Assembly (NCBI GenBank): GCA_024138025.1
Contig: JAMXBD010003395.1
Span: 58,526-122,525, forward strand
Direction: 5' to 3'
Length of the DNA stretch: 64,000 nt
From: Combretum micranthum
Lineage: Eukaryota > Streptophyta > Magnoliopsida > Myrtales > Combretaceae
In this document: piece after piece, positions 24,401 through 35,887 of the stretch
How the letters are laid out: each line of letters opens with the position of its first letter
Position numbering within the stretch: the stretch's first letter is position 1
Translations under genes and position numbers: made by a program
Notes under the pieces: model-generated
What the model was told of the DNA's origin: nothing
The model's database searches: none
The model's input: the letters and a program-made list of their open reading frames with translations, nothing else

Positions 24401-24738
24401 ACCTATTAAGCTTCCTCTTGAGATTGTGGTGTATTTATGTTACTATGTCTTGAAAATTATATTGAATCTCATTAATATTTCTGTTATTGAAATGTCAATG
24501 AGTCAAATTAGACTTTCTTTCACCTACCTAATTATGAGTCTATTTGTTTATTGGCAAATTATTGATATACATTTTTTTCAAACTTTTTTCTAATAAATTA
24601 TTTGTAAAGAATTAGATATAGATTAAAAAAAAGTAGTCAGTTCTGATTAAAAGATAAACTATAAACGTAAATCAAATATATTTACACATATCATTTTAAA
24701 AAAGACAAAAATACAAAAGAAAAACAGACCATCCAAAC
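21468..24738. other. AT-rich intergenic region
   Basis: No supportable gene. The part around 22.6-23.7 kb is less AT-rich and might be old, decayed coding or retroelement sequence, but I recognise no motif. A perfect duplication of a tatgtattattcattatatata-type block occurs near 23730-23880. Confidence 0.5.
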
Positions 24739-25616
24739 TAGACATTATTACGGGTCGATTCCAAATAGGGAATTGACCTGACCCTTCATCGACAGTTTCT
24801 GAACCGGGAACGGGCTGGGGAATGGCAGGTTGGAGCCAGTAAAGGACTCGCCGGTTCTGTCGGGTCCTTACGGTTTCATCCATAAAAAATCGCATGACCC
24901 GATGGTTTTGAAACAACCAATTCAAGAACAGATTGATCGGCAAAACTAGCGATCCTCGTGGTTTATAAAAATTATAAAAAAAATAAGGAAAATAAAGGCA
25001 AATAAAATTATGAAAAATTTGTAATTATAAAAAAAAAAATTTAAAACTACTTTCATATGAATAATAAAAAATTATTTCTTATTTATAATATTTAATGTGT
25101 TATTATTAACAACATAAGTAATAAATATATTTAAAATCATATATTGTTAAATTTATGTAAACTTCTAACCAAAGGAGTCTTTCTCCTTTAACAATGTGTG
25201 ACTTGTTTTTGTGTTATTAGGACTTATTTGTGTCTTAAATATTTTATAGTATCACATTGCTAATATAATAATTTAAAAAGTACAAGTGATTGTATATAAA
25301 TAAATACATAATTGTAGAATTTCTTTTAACTAATATTATGTACAGTTATTATTAGGTTCAATGTTATTTCAAGTTAAAAATTTATTTTACATTTTTTCTT
25401 AGCTAAATTAAGTAAATTATTTAATTGGTTTTTTATTTCACGATTCTCTATTTCTTTAGAATTGGAACCGAACTATGGGAACCGTTGGTTCCTAAGAACC
25501 GGGAACTGGACCGGCTTTCATGGGTCCGGTTCCGATTCAAATTCCATCATTTTTAAAATCGAAAACCGACAATTCGGATCCGATTTCAGACCCAACTCGA
25601 ACCATGACAACTCCTA
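24739..25616. mobile_element. hAT-like non-autonomous element
   Basis: The left end is tagacattattacgggtcg and the right end, reverse-complemented, is taggagttgtcatggttcg, imperfect inverted ends beginning TAG. Inner arms are rich in gaaccgg/ccggttc words. A truncated copy in the same orientation lies in MLO intron 3 (56311-56945) and aligns through its AT-rich centre. I found no clear 8-bp duplication, so the exact ends are uncertain. Confidence 0.5.
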
Positions 25617-26034
25617 TATCATCAACGAGGAACCGTGTCAATTGTTGATCCAATCAAACTTAACTCGTTCCTTCAGTGTAGTGCGTCACACAGCCCCAAG
25701 ATTCTTCCTCTTCCATATCCTTTATTTTAGTTTCTCTGAAAACCTTCGAAAATCTTTAATTTATTTTCTTTTTCATATATTCATATATATATATATATAT
25801 ATCAAAAAACCTAAAAAGATCTAAAATTTATGGTTTTAAGCTCACACACACACACACATATTATCATTGTTCGCATCATCGGTAACATATTTCCGAGTTT
25901 ATTAATTTGTGCGAATCTACAGCCGTGCTCAGAGTCCATCTAGATTACGTGGCGTGTCACGCTGGTCCTAGAAGAGCTCAATCTAGCATTCAAATAAAAC
26001 AAATAAAAGATTATAATAGCATCATATTGGAGGA
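25617..26034. other. intergenic, with microsatellites
   Basis: Contains an (AT)n tract (about 25783-25802) and a (CA)n tract (about 25843-25857). Nothing else recognisable. Confidence 0.5.
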
Positions 26035-26325
26035 CGAGGACAGGGCAATAAGAATTTAACAGACTAATACTCGATAGAACAATTAACATATTAGTATATA
26101 AGGTACTAAACAAATGTGGACAAATTCTTATTAAAAAAATATTTTTGTTCAGTTTTAATATTTTTGTACCATCATAGATCAAGGATAAAAATTTTAAATT
26201 TTATTCAATCTCGTGAAGAGAATTTTTTCTAGCATCAAATACATTTTGTAAAACAAATATGGTATAATAAACTTTTCCAATTCAATACCATAAAAAATTA
26301 TGTAATTAAACATTACCTATATATT
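26035..26325 (+). repeat. dispersed direct repeat, copy 1
   Basis: Resembles 27610-27900 over about 280 bp. Shared strings include caattcaataccataaaaa, atggtataataa and tgaagagaat/tgaagggagt. Family unknown. Confidence 0.55.
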
Positions 26326-26409
26326 TTCCTCTGTCACATGTCTATCTTCCCAAACAATGAAGGAGGACCTTTGAGCAAGGCACCAATTGTTATTAGATAA
26401 CTAGACGTA

Positions 26410-26571
26410 CACTATAAGAAAATTAGGTTTTAAATATAAAAATTTTAATTTTTAACATAAAATTTTATCATAAAAATCATCGTTGTTGATTTTATTTATA
26501 AAAATAAAACTTTTTTTTATCAATTTTTTTGTCATAGAATTGCTATTCCTAAATGGTAGTTTTTTTTAGTG
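26410..26571. mobile_element. CACTA-type MITE
   Basis: A 162-bp element starting CACTATAAGAAAATTAGG and ending ttttttttagtg, with ends like the large CACTA element at 8081. Flanking triplets are GTA and TTA, an imperfect 3-bp duplication. The inside has short inverted a/t-rich strings and no ORF. Confidence 0.55.
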
Positions 26572-26795
26572 TTACAATGGAAGGGGTCGGCAAATCCACT
26601 AAATGTGGTATGAAGAACAGCCTCCTGGTCGACTCTCATATGCTTTGCCTCAAGTATAGTTAATAACAGTGATGGATATGGAGGAATCTTGAGACTGTAT
26701 GATACGTGGCTGTAACCCTTTCGTATGCCCCATTGTTCTAACAATCCATATTTCAAGCTAACTATACAACAGCTCTTGAAATTGTCCCAAATCAT
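26572..26795 (-). pseudogene. possible exon relic, family not recognised
   Basis: On the minus strand this reads as fluent protein-like sequence: SLKYGLLEQWGIRKGYSHV, SYSLKIPPYPSLLLTILEAK, HMRVDQEAVLHTTFSGFADP. Composition and lack of low complexity make it look like one exon of a real gene. The CACTA MITE abuts its downstream end. I cannot place the family. No flanking exons are visible within a few kb, so it is probably a fragment. Confidence 0.35.
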
Positions 26796-27609
26796 AAATT
26801 TAATTCTCTAAATCTTGTAACAGTCTAAAATGTTAATATTAAAAAACTCTTTATAAAAATCAATTTACAATAATATATAATATCACACATGCATATATCT
26901 TATTATTTTCTACACCTCATGACTCATTTCCACGTCTCCGTTATCTAATCCAACCATGTAAAACTTAATATTCCTTTCGAATTTGCATGAACACTGCGAA
27001 ATACAATTAGGTTTCAGACAAGAAATAACATCATTGCGACGTCATAAATTAAACATTCAGAAATTGAGATATCACCAAATAAGCATATCTCTATTATCTT
27101 AAATGTTGAGATGCCGATCATTAATTTGTTCTCTTTGAGGTTGTCTGCGTAAGTAGTTGCATTTTATTACTTTATCCGGATCGACAATTCACGTCAAGGT
27201 TTGCCTATAATATAAAGGAGGTGACAGAGTTTGAATAGTAGACCAACACTGTGTTTTTTTCACATATAAAACTTTTTTTTCTTTTTGTGACAAATCCACA
27301 TAGTAAACTTTAAGGCACTTATGATAAGTTTAAATAATAATGCTATTATCGTCATAAGTTACAAGAAATCAAATTTAAACAACTCCACGAGCCCAAAGTT
27401 GACCTCAACATATTAAAACCCGTGATCATCGAGAAAAGGAGAAATCCAACATTGTTCTTCTAAAAATCGGGAGCTACGGCCTAATTAAGCACGGAACTCC
27501 ACTACCATTGGTTAAATAATGTTGTTAGGTCCCAACATATTTTTCCTATGCAGAAATCCCTTGCAGTTGAATAAAACGTAAGTATCGCGTGGTTATAAGA
27601 ATTGGACAA

Positions 27610-27900
27610 AAGACATAGTATTAAAAAGCACAGTATAAAAAATATTAGACTATATAATTCTCTTATACTAATATGATATGCATGGAAATGGATAAAATTC
27701 TTATTGAGAGATTTTATTTTTATCTAGTTTTAATATTTCTATATTATGAAATATAAGGGATACAAAATTTAAGTTTTATCCAATCCCATGAAGGGAGTTT
27801 TGTCAAATCTCAAATATATTTTATAAATAAAAAGTGGTATAATAACCTTTATTCAGTCCAATACCATAAAAAAATTATGTAACTAAATGCTATATGATGT
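27610..27900 (+). repeat. dispersed direct repeat, copy 2
   Basis: Counterpart of 26035-26325, in the same orientation and immediately left of the fold-back arm at 27895. Confidence 0.55.
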
Positions 27901-28232
27901 GAGGAATGAAATAGAAAGAAATGAGTAAAAATTTATTCAATTATTTGGATACCTACATGTAATGGACTAGGCATACTATTTATCAAAAATACCCTTATTA
28001 ATAAATGTGAATGATAAACATCTCAAAGAAAAAAATGTAATTATGGTAATCATTGTTAATGAGGGGGAACGGAGAAAGTGGAATCATGTTGGAATTGTTG
28101 TCCAAAAATCATGACTCCGATTTTAAAAGATGTATCCTAGTATGGGAATGTGAATGAAACTTGGAACCGTGATTCTATTTGAAATAGCCATGAATTCTTT
28201 AAATTTCATATCAATGTGATATTGGAATGAAA

Positions 28233-28273
<41 letters not shown>

Positions 28274-28763
28274 CTTAGTTAATATAATTAATGAATGTGT
28301 TATTTTATATGTGAATAGTATTATGAAATTAATATTATTGTTTGATATGTATAAATGTGTGTAAAGTGTAATGAATGTGTGTGTCTTTTTGCAAATTAAT
28401 ATGCATGTATTATGTTTAGAATTTAATCAAATTATTTTTGAATTTGTTTAGATTATGATAGAATTTTGTAAACTTTAGACCCACTTTTTGAGCTTAAATT
28501 CAATTCAAATGCATTTGAAATTTGCCTAAATTAACCTTAGGTCAAATATACCCTTAATGACAATTGTTAGATGAGTATTGGCTTGATTTTAAACAAATTA
28601 AGACCTCTTTTTGGGCAGCCCTATTTTCATACGAATTTTCACTTCTTTTCTTTTCTTTCTTCTTTCTTTCTTCCTTTTTCTCATCCCAAAATCTTAAACC
28701 CTAAGCCAAGTTTTATTACAAGCTTAAGGATTTGAATATCATTCCAAGCCAAGATTCAATCAT

Positions 28764-30400
28764 GTGAGTTTAATGCAAACTCTATCTTTTATTTTTATGT
28801 TCTATGTTGAATTGCTTGTAAATGTTAGAATATATATGATTTTGAGGTGATGAATGGTATGAGATTGAATTGGTGCATGGATGATAGTTTGGATGAGCTT
28901 ATGTGATTAATGGAGTGGTAGTATATATCTTATAGGAGTGTGGATGTGTGGGGATGAGTATTTTGGAAGATAGAAGAATGAGTAGTTGATATGTGAATTT
29001 GAAGTGTGATTAGTGTTTTGATGATTAAAAGTAGAATTTATGTTGTTAGGATAGTATTTGGATCATATAACAAGCTTTGGAAAGTTTGAATTTAGTTTGA
29101 AGAAATTTTGAGAAATGAACAAAGTGTAGTAAAACAGGGGAAATAAAAAACAATCGTATAGGCTAAAATTTGAACGTACGCCGGCACCTGGGAATTCAAT
29201 GCCGCCGACGTAGAGGCAGCTTTGGATTCAAATTTCTTAACGCCGCTTTTCTACACCGCCGGCTTTCACGATAAAAATTGCCAGCGTTTGTTCTTCATAA
29301 TGTACGCCGGCAATTTGAGTTTCTACGCCGCCGGCTTTTGCTAGAAAAGTTAGCCGGCATTCTTTCATTCATATTGTAAGCTGGTCGCTGGGAGTCAAGG
29401 CCGCCGGCGTATGTGTCAAAGCTGCCCGCGTATCTAGGTAAGCGGACGGTTTAGACCTCTCTGGACGTTTTGAAAAATTTGGGGTTTTGGATTCTACGCC
29501 GGCTCAAGGTCGCCGGCGTAGAATGAAGGCAGTCGGCGTACCCTTGAACATTGTCTGCGTTGGCAGTGTTGATTTTCAGAGTATCAAACACCGGTTCAAA
29601 GCCGCCGGCTTTGGCTGCCGACGTATCCCCTGCACTTTTGAATTTTAAAAACTTTTTCTAAAATTTTCCGAAGTTTGTTATATGAGCAATTAAGTATTTG
29701 GTAAGCGATTTAGGATATATTAGGATGTTTAAATGCTTTATTATGACCTTTATTAATTTATTTGGATTTCTTTGATATATTTATCTTTTATACTAGTTAA
29801 TTAGTGCTTAAGCTAAGTGCGAATTTAATATTGATTTAAACAGTGATAGATCCTCGCCCAGTCAACCCCGTTAATTCTCGAGCTAATTCAGGTACGCAGT
29901 AACTTGCCTGTCTCTTTGCTAGGGTAGGCATCAAAATTAAGCTACCTTAAATTAAGAAAATCCTATTGATATATGAGTGTTGATTGTCGTTGTTTGCAAT
30001 TGAATCTGGTTCGGAGAGCGGCACCCTGCTCAGATTGGGGGCAGGGTACTCCTCGTTAATGGATAGAATTGTTTAGGAGATATGAGTATCCGAGCTGCTC
30101 ATATCAACCTCTTGAGCGTCGTGATGCGTTACTCAGGATCCTCTAATATTACGTGCTACGCCGGAAGGTGGGGCTGCCTAGTCTGTATGAACAGTAGGGA
30201 CCACTCAGGGAGGCGGGCGTAATACTAGTTCCTTGTTGTCCGGAGTTTGAATACTCCCGTATTGTTTTACTAACTAAAGACTTAGTAATAAATAAGTGAT
30301 TGTTACATAATGCATTTAGCCTAAGAATGTGTGGTCCACTTCGCATTTTGTATTCGTTACTTGTGTACTGGGCCTTTGGCTCATATTTTATCTATTTCAG
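28764..30400 (+). other. putative LTR leader intron, gypsy 2
   Basis: Donor CAT|gtgagttt at 28764 and acceptor tctatttcag|gt at 30400, length 1637 nt. The same sites occur in the 3' LTR (36477-38113, also 1637 nt). The conserved gtactgggcctttggctcat block sits about 20 nt before the acceptor, where a branch point would be. Confidence 0.4.
29170..29640 (+). repeat. GC-rich palindrome island in the gypsy 2 5' LTR
   Basis: About fifteen words of the type acgccggc, gccgccggc and cagccggcgt are spread over 470 bp of otherwise AT-rich LTR. The 3' LTR counterpart is 36890-37360. It lies inside the proposed leader intron, as in gypsy 1. Confidence 0.8.
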
Positions 30401-30480
30401 GTGGTGATTCCGATGAGTTCTATACGAGTATGGGGTACGGAACCGACTTTGAAGATTTTCTTGATGGGTTGGAGGATTAA
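30401..30480 (+). CDS. putative LTR-encoded acidic mini-exon, gypsy 2 5' LTR
   Basis: After the acceptor (phase: two bases, then codons from 30403) the frame reads GDSDEFYTSMGYGTDFEDFL, then DGLED and TAA at 30478. It shares MGYGTD and the acidic context with the gypsy 1 frame, although the DNA differs at third positions (GGT/GGG, TAT/TAC, GGG/GGA, ACT/ACC, GAG/GAA). Start codon and function are unknown. Confidence 0.42.
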
Positions 30481-30883
30481 AGATGACCATGGACTCAATG
30501 GACCCTATAAATGTAATAGATTACATGAGATTCTTTTTGGTTGATGGTGTAATTATAGTGTTAGTTGGGTTATGTTTTGAGGATTTTGGTTAAGACTTGT
30601 AAGAAGCCTTAGGATGTAAGATGTATACATATATATGTATGTATTTAGCAATTTAGAAGTTGGGTTAATTCCTTTGCCAAAATGTATTGTAGTATAGTTT
30701 TGCTTAAGGTTTTTAAAAAAAAAATTTATGTCTTCCCATAATATGATATATTTATAGAATTAGATAATCAATTACTCAAACAATTCCTTCAAACAACCTT
30801 ACATATAATCTTAGGGGTTATATGTGGTTGGGGAACCGTTATCTCCTATTTCAAGTATAGGGGTGATAACGGGTCCTTACAGT

Positions 30884-30895
30884 TGGTATCAGAGC
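30884..30895 (+). other. primer-binding site, initiator tRNA-Met type
   Basis: TGGTATCAGAGC, two bases after the 5' LTR end. Confidence 0.9.
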
Positions 30896-31196
30896 TGAGT
30901 TTGATTAATTGCTTATCTAATTGTAACGATTATTTAAGACTTGACCTAGACACAATTAAGTGGTATAGAAAAGAATTAAGCTATCCAAATAGTTGTGTGT
31001 AATTTTCTTCTTGCTTGTTTTATATAATTGTTATTTGTTTTCGTGTCCATTAATTACTTATTGTTTGTTGATGACTTGTTGAATTATTTGTTCATTTATG
31101 TATGAATGTAAATGTTAACTTAATAAGTTTTGCATGTGATTAGGAATTTAGATACATGTGTGAATGTGTGTTGAATATATCTATGCAATTGTAAAG

Positions 31197-32512
31197 ATGG
31201 ACAGGTTGAAGAGGTATACTAGGCAACATTCTGATAGAGAAAGTATGCCACCACCACCACAGTCATTGTCTACATTTGCTCCTACTTCATCTTCTACGCC
31301 GAGCAGTGAGACTACTCCATCGCCTGCATCGGCTTCAGTTTCACAAATTCCTCCACCGACTCAGATTCCTCCACCTCCACCTATGCCACTCATTCCTCCT
31401 ATGTCACAAGTACCTACTGGTGATCCGAACTCGATGTACAGTATGATGAGGGATATGATGGCCATGATGCAGTAATATCAGATGATGATGTATCAACAAA
31501 CTCAGCATCTCATGAAGTAAGGTAACCAGCAAGGGATGAGATCAAATGAGGTTGTTCCTGTAAATGATCAATCCAATCAAATCAAATTACATGATTTTAG
31601 CAAGATGGTACTAGTACCGACCCTACAGTAGCTGAAGGGTGGATAGAGGAGCTTGAGAAAACATTTGCAGCCAGTAGAACCCCGGAAGATAATAAAGTGG
31701 ATTTAGCGGTTTACATGATGAAGAAAGAGGCTTATAATTGGTGGAGATTAACAAGTGGAAATCTACAACTACCCATATCATGGAATGCATTCAAGGATAT
31801 ATTTTTCATCAAGTATTTTCCGAATTCAGTGAGAGAGAGAATGATAGCTGTTTGGTTGAACTTGAGACAAGGGAGCAAGACTGTAGATGAATATCATGGT
31901 GAATTCTGTAGACTGTTGCGTTTTGCTGGAGGTGATTACCGAGATGAGAGAATGAAAGTTCAGAAATTTCAGAATGGACTGAATGAAGAAATCCAAAGTG
32001 AAGTGAAGAAATTTGAGTTGCATACCCTATCAAATACGGTGGCCAAAGCTTTGCTAATGGAGCAAATTCAGAATGATAGTAGGATTAGAAGAGCAAAGAG
32101 AGCTGCATTTCTGGGAAAGAGACTCGCTTCCACTTCATCCTATGATAATTATCGGGGTGTTGGTAAAGGAAAGAAGCCATTTATGGGACGACAAGGAGAT
32201 CAAAAGCCGGTATATAAAGCTCCTACACTTGCATTTGAAAAGAAATGTTTTAGGTGCTATGGTCCTCATGAGTTGTCCGATTGCAAGTGGACTCCCAATG
32301 CATGTTTCTCATGTGGTCAGTTGGGCATAAGTCTAGAGAGTGCAAGAATCCAAAACTACCATCGGTTCTTTTTTGCATATTGCAAGCAAAGAGGGCATCA
32401 CATTGCTAATTGCAAGGACCGACCTAATGTGAAGAGTGGAGTTGATGTAGAGAAGGGAAAGACAAATCCGAGGGTTTTGCCTTACAGCAGATTGAGGACA
32501 CACCCTCAGTAG
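31197..32512 (+). pseudogene. gag of gypsy 2, interrupted
   Basis: Starts MDRLKRYTRQHSDRESMPPP, closely like gypsy 1 gag, with a Pro-rich N-terminal part ending at a TAA (31473). After a frame change the capsid part is open from 31697 (MDLAVYMMKKEAYNWWRLTS, FFIKYFPNSVRERMIAVW, VDEYHGEFCRLLRFAGGDYR). Zinc-knuckle modules are CFRCYGPHELSDC, a degraded CFSCGQLG, and CAYCKQRGHHIANC. I start at 31197 rather than the upstream in-frame ATG at 31164 because gypsy 1 gag begins at the same place. Confidence 0.88.
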
Positions 32513-32517
32513 ACACT

Positions 32518-32889
32518 TTGGCAGGTATACTGAGTGTTGCTAATAGGGATGCATATGTGCTAATTGATACTGGAGCAACTCATGCTTGTATTTCTGAAAA
32601 TTTTATGAATGATTGTGAGCTTGCCTCTGAATTGTTGATTGATCGTGTTATGTGTGTGACTACTCCGTTGGTGATTGAAAATAGACATCCTTGTGTGTGT
32701 AAAAGTATAAGTGTTGTGATTTCAAATGTGAACATGCCTATTGATATGATAGTGTTGCCTTTATCTGATTTTGATGTGATTTTGGGAATGAATTGGCTAA
32801 ATCAATATAAGGTCACGATTGATTGTAGTAAGGCGGAGTTAAGTTTTGGCTTGATTGAAGGGAGTTTCACATATAATTGGAGAGGTTAA
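32518..32889 (+). pseudogene. aspartic protease region of gypsy 2
   Basis: The active-site motif is LIDTGATHACISENF (around 32560-32605). The C-terminal landmark DFDVILGMNWLNQYKV is intact (around 32770-32815). The domain is nearly complete but lies in a different frame from gag, and the frame is lost after it. Confidence 0.9.
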
Positions 32890-32989
32890 GACCTAGGAGT
32901 ATGAAGTTTATGGAGCTGTGGGAAAAACCAGTTGTGGCAGCTATAAATATTGAAGAAGTGGATATCAAAATGACGCCAATTGTGAATGA

Positions 32990-33720
32990 GTTTGTGGATG
33001 TATTTCCGAGAAGTTACCTGGATTACCACCGGATCGGGAGATAGAGTTTGGAATTGAGGTATTGCCTGGAACGGTACCTATCTCTAAAGCTCCATATAGA
33101 ATGGCTCCAGCTGAATTGAAAGAGTTGAAGTTACAATTGCAAGAGTTACAAGATTTGGGCTTTATCAGACCGAGTATATCGCCCTGGGGTGCTCCTGCTG
33201 TTTGTCAAGAAGAAAGATGAAAGTTTACGCATGTGTATTGATTACGGGAATTGAACCGAGTTACTATAAGAACAAATACCCTTTACCTAGGATCGATGAT
33301 TTGTTCGATCAGTTAAAGGGAGCCACAGTGTTTTCTAAGATCGACTTGAGATCAGGATATTATCAACTCAAGATCAAATCGCAAGATATTCAGAAGACGG
33401 CTTTCGAACTCGGTATGGACACTTCGAGTTTTTGGTGATGCCTTTTGGGTTAACCAATGCTCCAGCCGCATTCATGGATTTGATGAATAGAGTCTTCAAG
33501 GATTATCTGGATTCATTTGTCATAGTATTCATTGATGATATTCTGATATATTCTCGGAACAAGGAAGAGCATCGAGAGCATTTAAGACTTGTGTTACGAA
33601 AACTCCGAGAGAAGAAACTCTATGCGAAATTTAACAAGTGTCATTTTGGTTGGAAGAAATATCCTTTCTTGGACATATTATCTCAAAGGAAGGTATTTCG
33701 GTTGATCCAATGAAGATTGA
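32990..33720 (+). pseudogene. reverse transcriptase of gypsy 2
   Basis: The lead-in [20 protein letters not shown] (about 33042-33100) and [22 protein letters not shown] sequence are followed by [15 protein letters not shown] (33330-33380), [20 protein letters not shown] and the catalytic [10 protein letters not shown] (about 33530). At least three frame changes occur, near 33195, 33430 and 33645. Confidence 0.9.
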
Positions 33721-34310
33721 AGCCATTTTGAAATGGGCAAGGCCTACTAATGTGAGTGAGATTAGAAGTTTCCTTGGATTAGCTGGATACTACCGAAGGT
33801 TTGTTGAAGGATTTTCGAAACTTGCATCTCCATTAACAAAGTTGACACGGAAGAATACTAAGTATGTGTGGGATGACAAGTGAGAGGAGTTTTAAAGAGT
33901 TGAAAGAAAGATTGATATCAGCTCCTATTTTGGCATTGCCTGTTAGTGGAAAGGAATTTGAAGTTTTCAGTGATGCATCTATCCAAGGACTCGGTTGTGT
34001 TCTCATGCAAGATGGAAAAGTTATAGCTTATGCATCAAGGCAACTAAAACCCCATGAGAAGAATTACCCGGTGCATGATCTTGAATTGGCAGCAGTGATT
34101 CTCGCATTGAAACTTTGGAGACATTATTTGTTTGGAGAGAAATGCAAGATCTACACGGATCACAAGAGTTTGAAATACATATTCACAGAAGAGAACTTAA
34201 TATGAGGCAAAGAAGATGGCTTGAGTTGATTAAAGATTATGATGTGGAAATACTTTATCATCCTGGGAAAGCTAATGTAGTAGCGGATGCACTCAGTAGG
34301 AAGAAGCAAA
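33638..34310 (+). pseudogene. RNase H region of gypsy 2
   Basis: [20 protein letters not shown] leads into [40 protein letters not shown] and [10 protein letters not shown], then [17 protein letters not shown] after another frame change near 34195. All domain landmarks are visible but split over several frames. Confidence 0.9.
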
Positions 34311-34397
34311 TGGATGATGTGACTTTGATTTCTAGCCAAAGAGAATTCAGATGGATTTCATGAAGTTAGAACTTGAGTTACATTAGAGCAAGTTGAT

Positions 34398-35510
34398 GTG
34401 ATATTGGCTCAATTATCCTTGCAACCGACAATTTTGGAAAGGATTAAACAAGTCCAAAAGCAAGATGATGAAGTTAAAAGAATAAAGATAGCCATTGGAG
34501 AAGGGAAGAGAAAAGAGTTGAGAATTGATGAGGATGAAGTTATTAGATATGGGAATCGACTTTTTGTGCCATATGAGTTGAGAGAAGAAATCCTGAAGGA
34601 AGCTCATTCATCTTCATATTCGATCCACCGGGAACCACCAAAATGTATAGAGATTTGAAGAAAAATTTATGGTGGGAAGGTTTGAAGAGAGATATTGCTC
34701 ATATGTATCCAAGTGTTTGACTTGTCAACAAATAAAAATCGAGCATCAACGACCCGGAGGAGAACTTCGACCTTTATCCATACCTGAATGGAAATGGGAT
34801 GATATTACCATGGATTTCATATCGGCTTTACCCAAGACTATTGCCAAACATGAAGTTATTTGGGTAATCGTGGATAGATTAACGAAATCGGCTCATTTCA
34901 TACCTTTGAGGGTTGGAGATTCTTAGAAAGAATGGCACATATCTATATCAAAGAAATAGTGAGATTACACGGGATTCCGAAGACAATTACTTCTGATCGA
35001 GATTCTCGCTTTGTCAGCCGGTTTTGGAAAAGTCTACATGCCGCTTTAGGTACTCAACTTCAGTTTAGTACTGCATTTCATCCACAGACGGGCAATCGGA
35101 AAGAACGATTCAAATCTTGGAAGATATGCTTAGAGCATGTGCTCTAGATTTTGGCAATAAGTGGGATACTTATTTGCCACTTGTTGAATTTGCCTAACAA
35201 TAGTTTCCAAGTAACAATTCAATGGCACCCTATGAAGCGCTTTATGGTAGAAATGCAGATCTCCAATACATTGGGATGAAGTTGGAGAAAGAGTTATTTT
35301 GGGTCCAGAATTGGTACAACAAGCAGTGGATAAAATCCAAGGTTAAGCAAAGGATGAAAACGGCTCAAGATCGGTATAAAAGCTATGCCGACATGAGGAG
35401 AAGACCATTGGAGTTTGAAGTGGGTGATCATGTGTTTCTTAAATTTCTCCAACAAAAGGGATTATTAGATTTGGAGCTAGAGGCAAATTGAATCCAAGGT
35501 ATATTGGTCC
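34398..35510 (+). pseudogene. integrase of gypsy 2
   Basis: The zinc-binding part is degraded around 34600-34735 (EAHSSSYSIH, then CLTCQQIKIEHQRPGGEL). The catalytic core has [13 protein letters not shown] and TSDRDSRFVSRFWKSL. The Glu region near 35090-35100 (HPQTGN...ER) is frameshifted. MAPYEALYGR (35222) and FEVGDHVFLK follow, with the GPY/F module GPYEILERIGPLAY at about 35505-35545. At least five frame changes occur. Confidence 0.9.
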
Positions 35511-35850
35511 GTATGAGATTCTAGAAAGAATTGGACCATTAGCTTATCGATTGGCTCTACCACCAAATTTGTCGGAAGTGCATGATGTATTCCATGTGTC
35601 ACAACTTCGAAAGTGTATATCAGATCCCGAAGCTATCATTTCTACACATCAACCGGAGGTTCAACCAAATTTGAGCACGGTGGAGAAACCGATCAAAGTC
35701 TTGGATAGGATTGATAAAGTGTTGAGGAGAAAAGTAATCCTTATGTGAAGGTTTTGTGGACGGGACAAACCGAGAGGGAAGCGACATGGGAGCCCGAGAA
35801 CGAAATGAAGCAGAAGTACCCGAGTTATTTGAATAGTGTTAAGGTAAGCT
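35488..35850 (+). pseudogene. integrase tail with chromodomain of gypsy 2
   Basis: LPPNLSEVHDVFHVSQLRK leads to VEKPIKVLDRIDKVLRRK. A stop after VILM (35748) and a frame change precede the rest of the chromodomain, EREATWEPENEMKQKYPSYL, at about 35770-35830. Confidence 0.88.
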
Positions 35851-35873
35851 AAGTTTCGAGGACGAAACTTTTT

Positions 35874-35887
35874 GAAGGAGGAGAGAA
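35874..35887 (+). other. polypurine tract of gypsy 2
   Basis: gaaggaggagagaa, immediately before the 3' LTR and after the cgaggacgaaact block. Confidence 0.85.

Larger units (their letters stand above)
28180..30881 (+). repeat. 5' LTR of gypsy 2
   Basis: 2702 bp. It holds an (AT)n(GT)n tract near 28232-28272, a CT-rich leader (about 28645-28685), a donor-like CAT|gtgagt at 28764, the GC island (about 29170-29640) and the acidic mini-exon at 30401-30480. Confidence 0.9.

Noticed and set aside
24354..24593. Hydrophobic 79-codon ORF
   Set aside because: AT-rich DNA yields Ile/Leu/Phe-rich frames by chance. No motif or neighbour supports it.
25462..25824. 120-codon ORF
   Set aside because: It reads through the GC-rich right arm of a hAT-like element and an AT microsatellite. 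Composition explains it.
27420..27560. 5S rRNA-like fragment
   Set aside because: A few words (gcacggaactcc) recall 5S rRNA, but the order and flanking sequence do not match.
30149..30346. Minus-strand ORFs in both gypsy 2 LTRs (also 37862-38059)
   Set aside because: They look conserved only because the two LTRs are recent copies of each other. There is no independent family to support coding on that strand.
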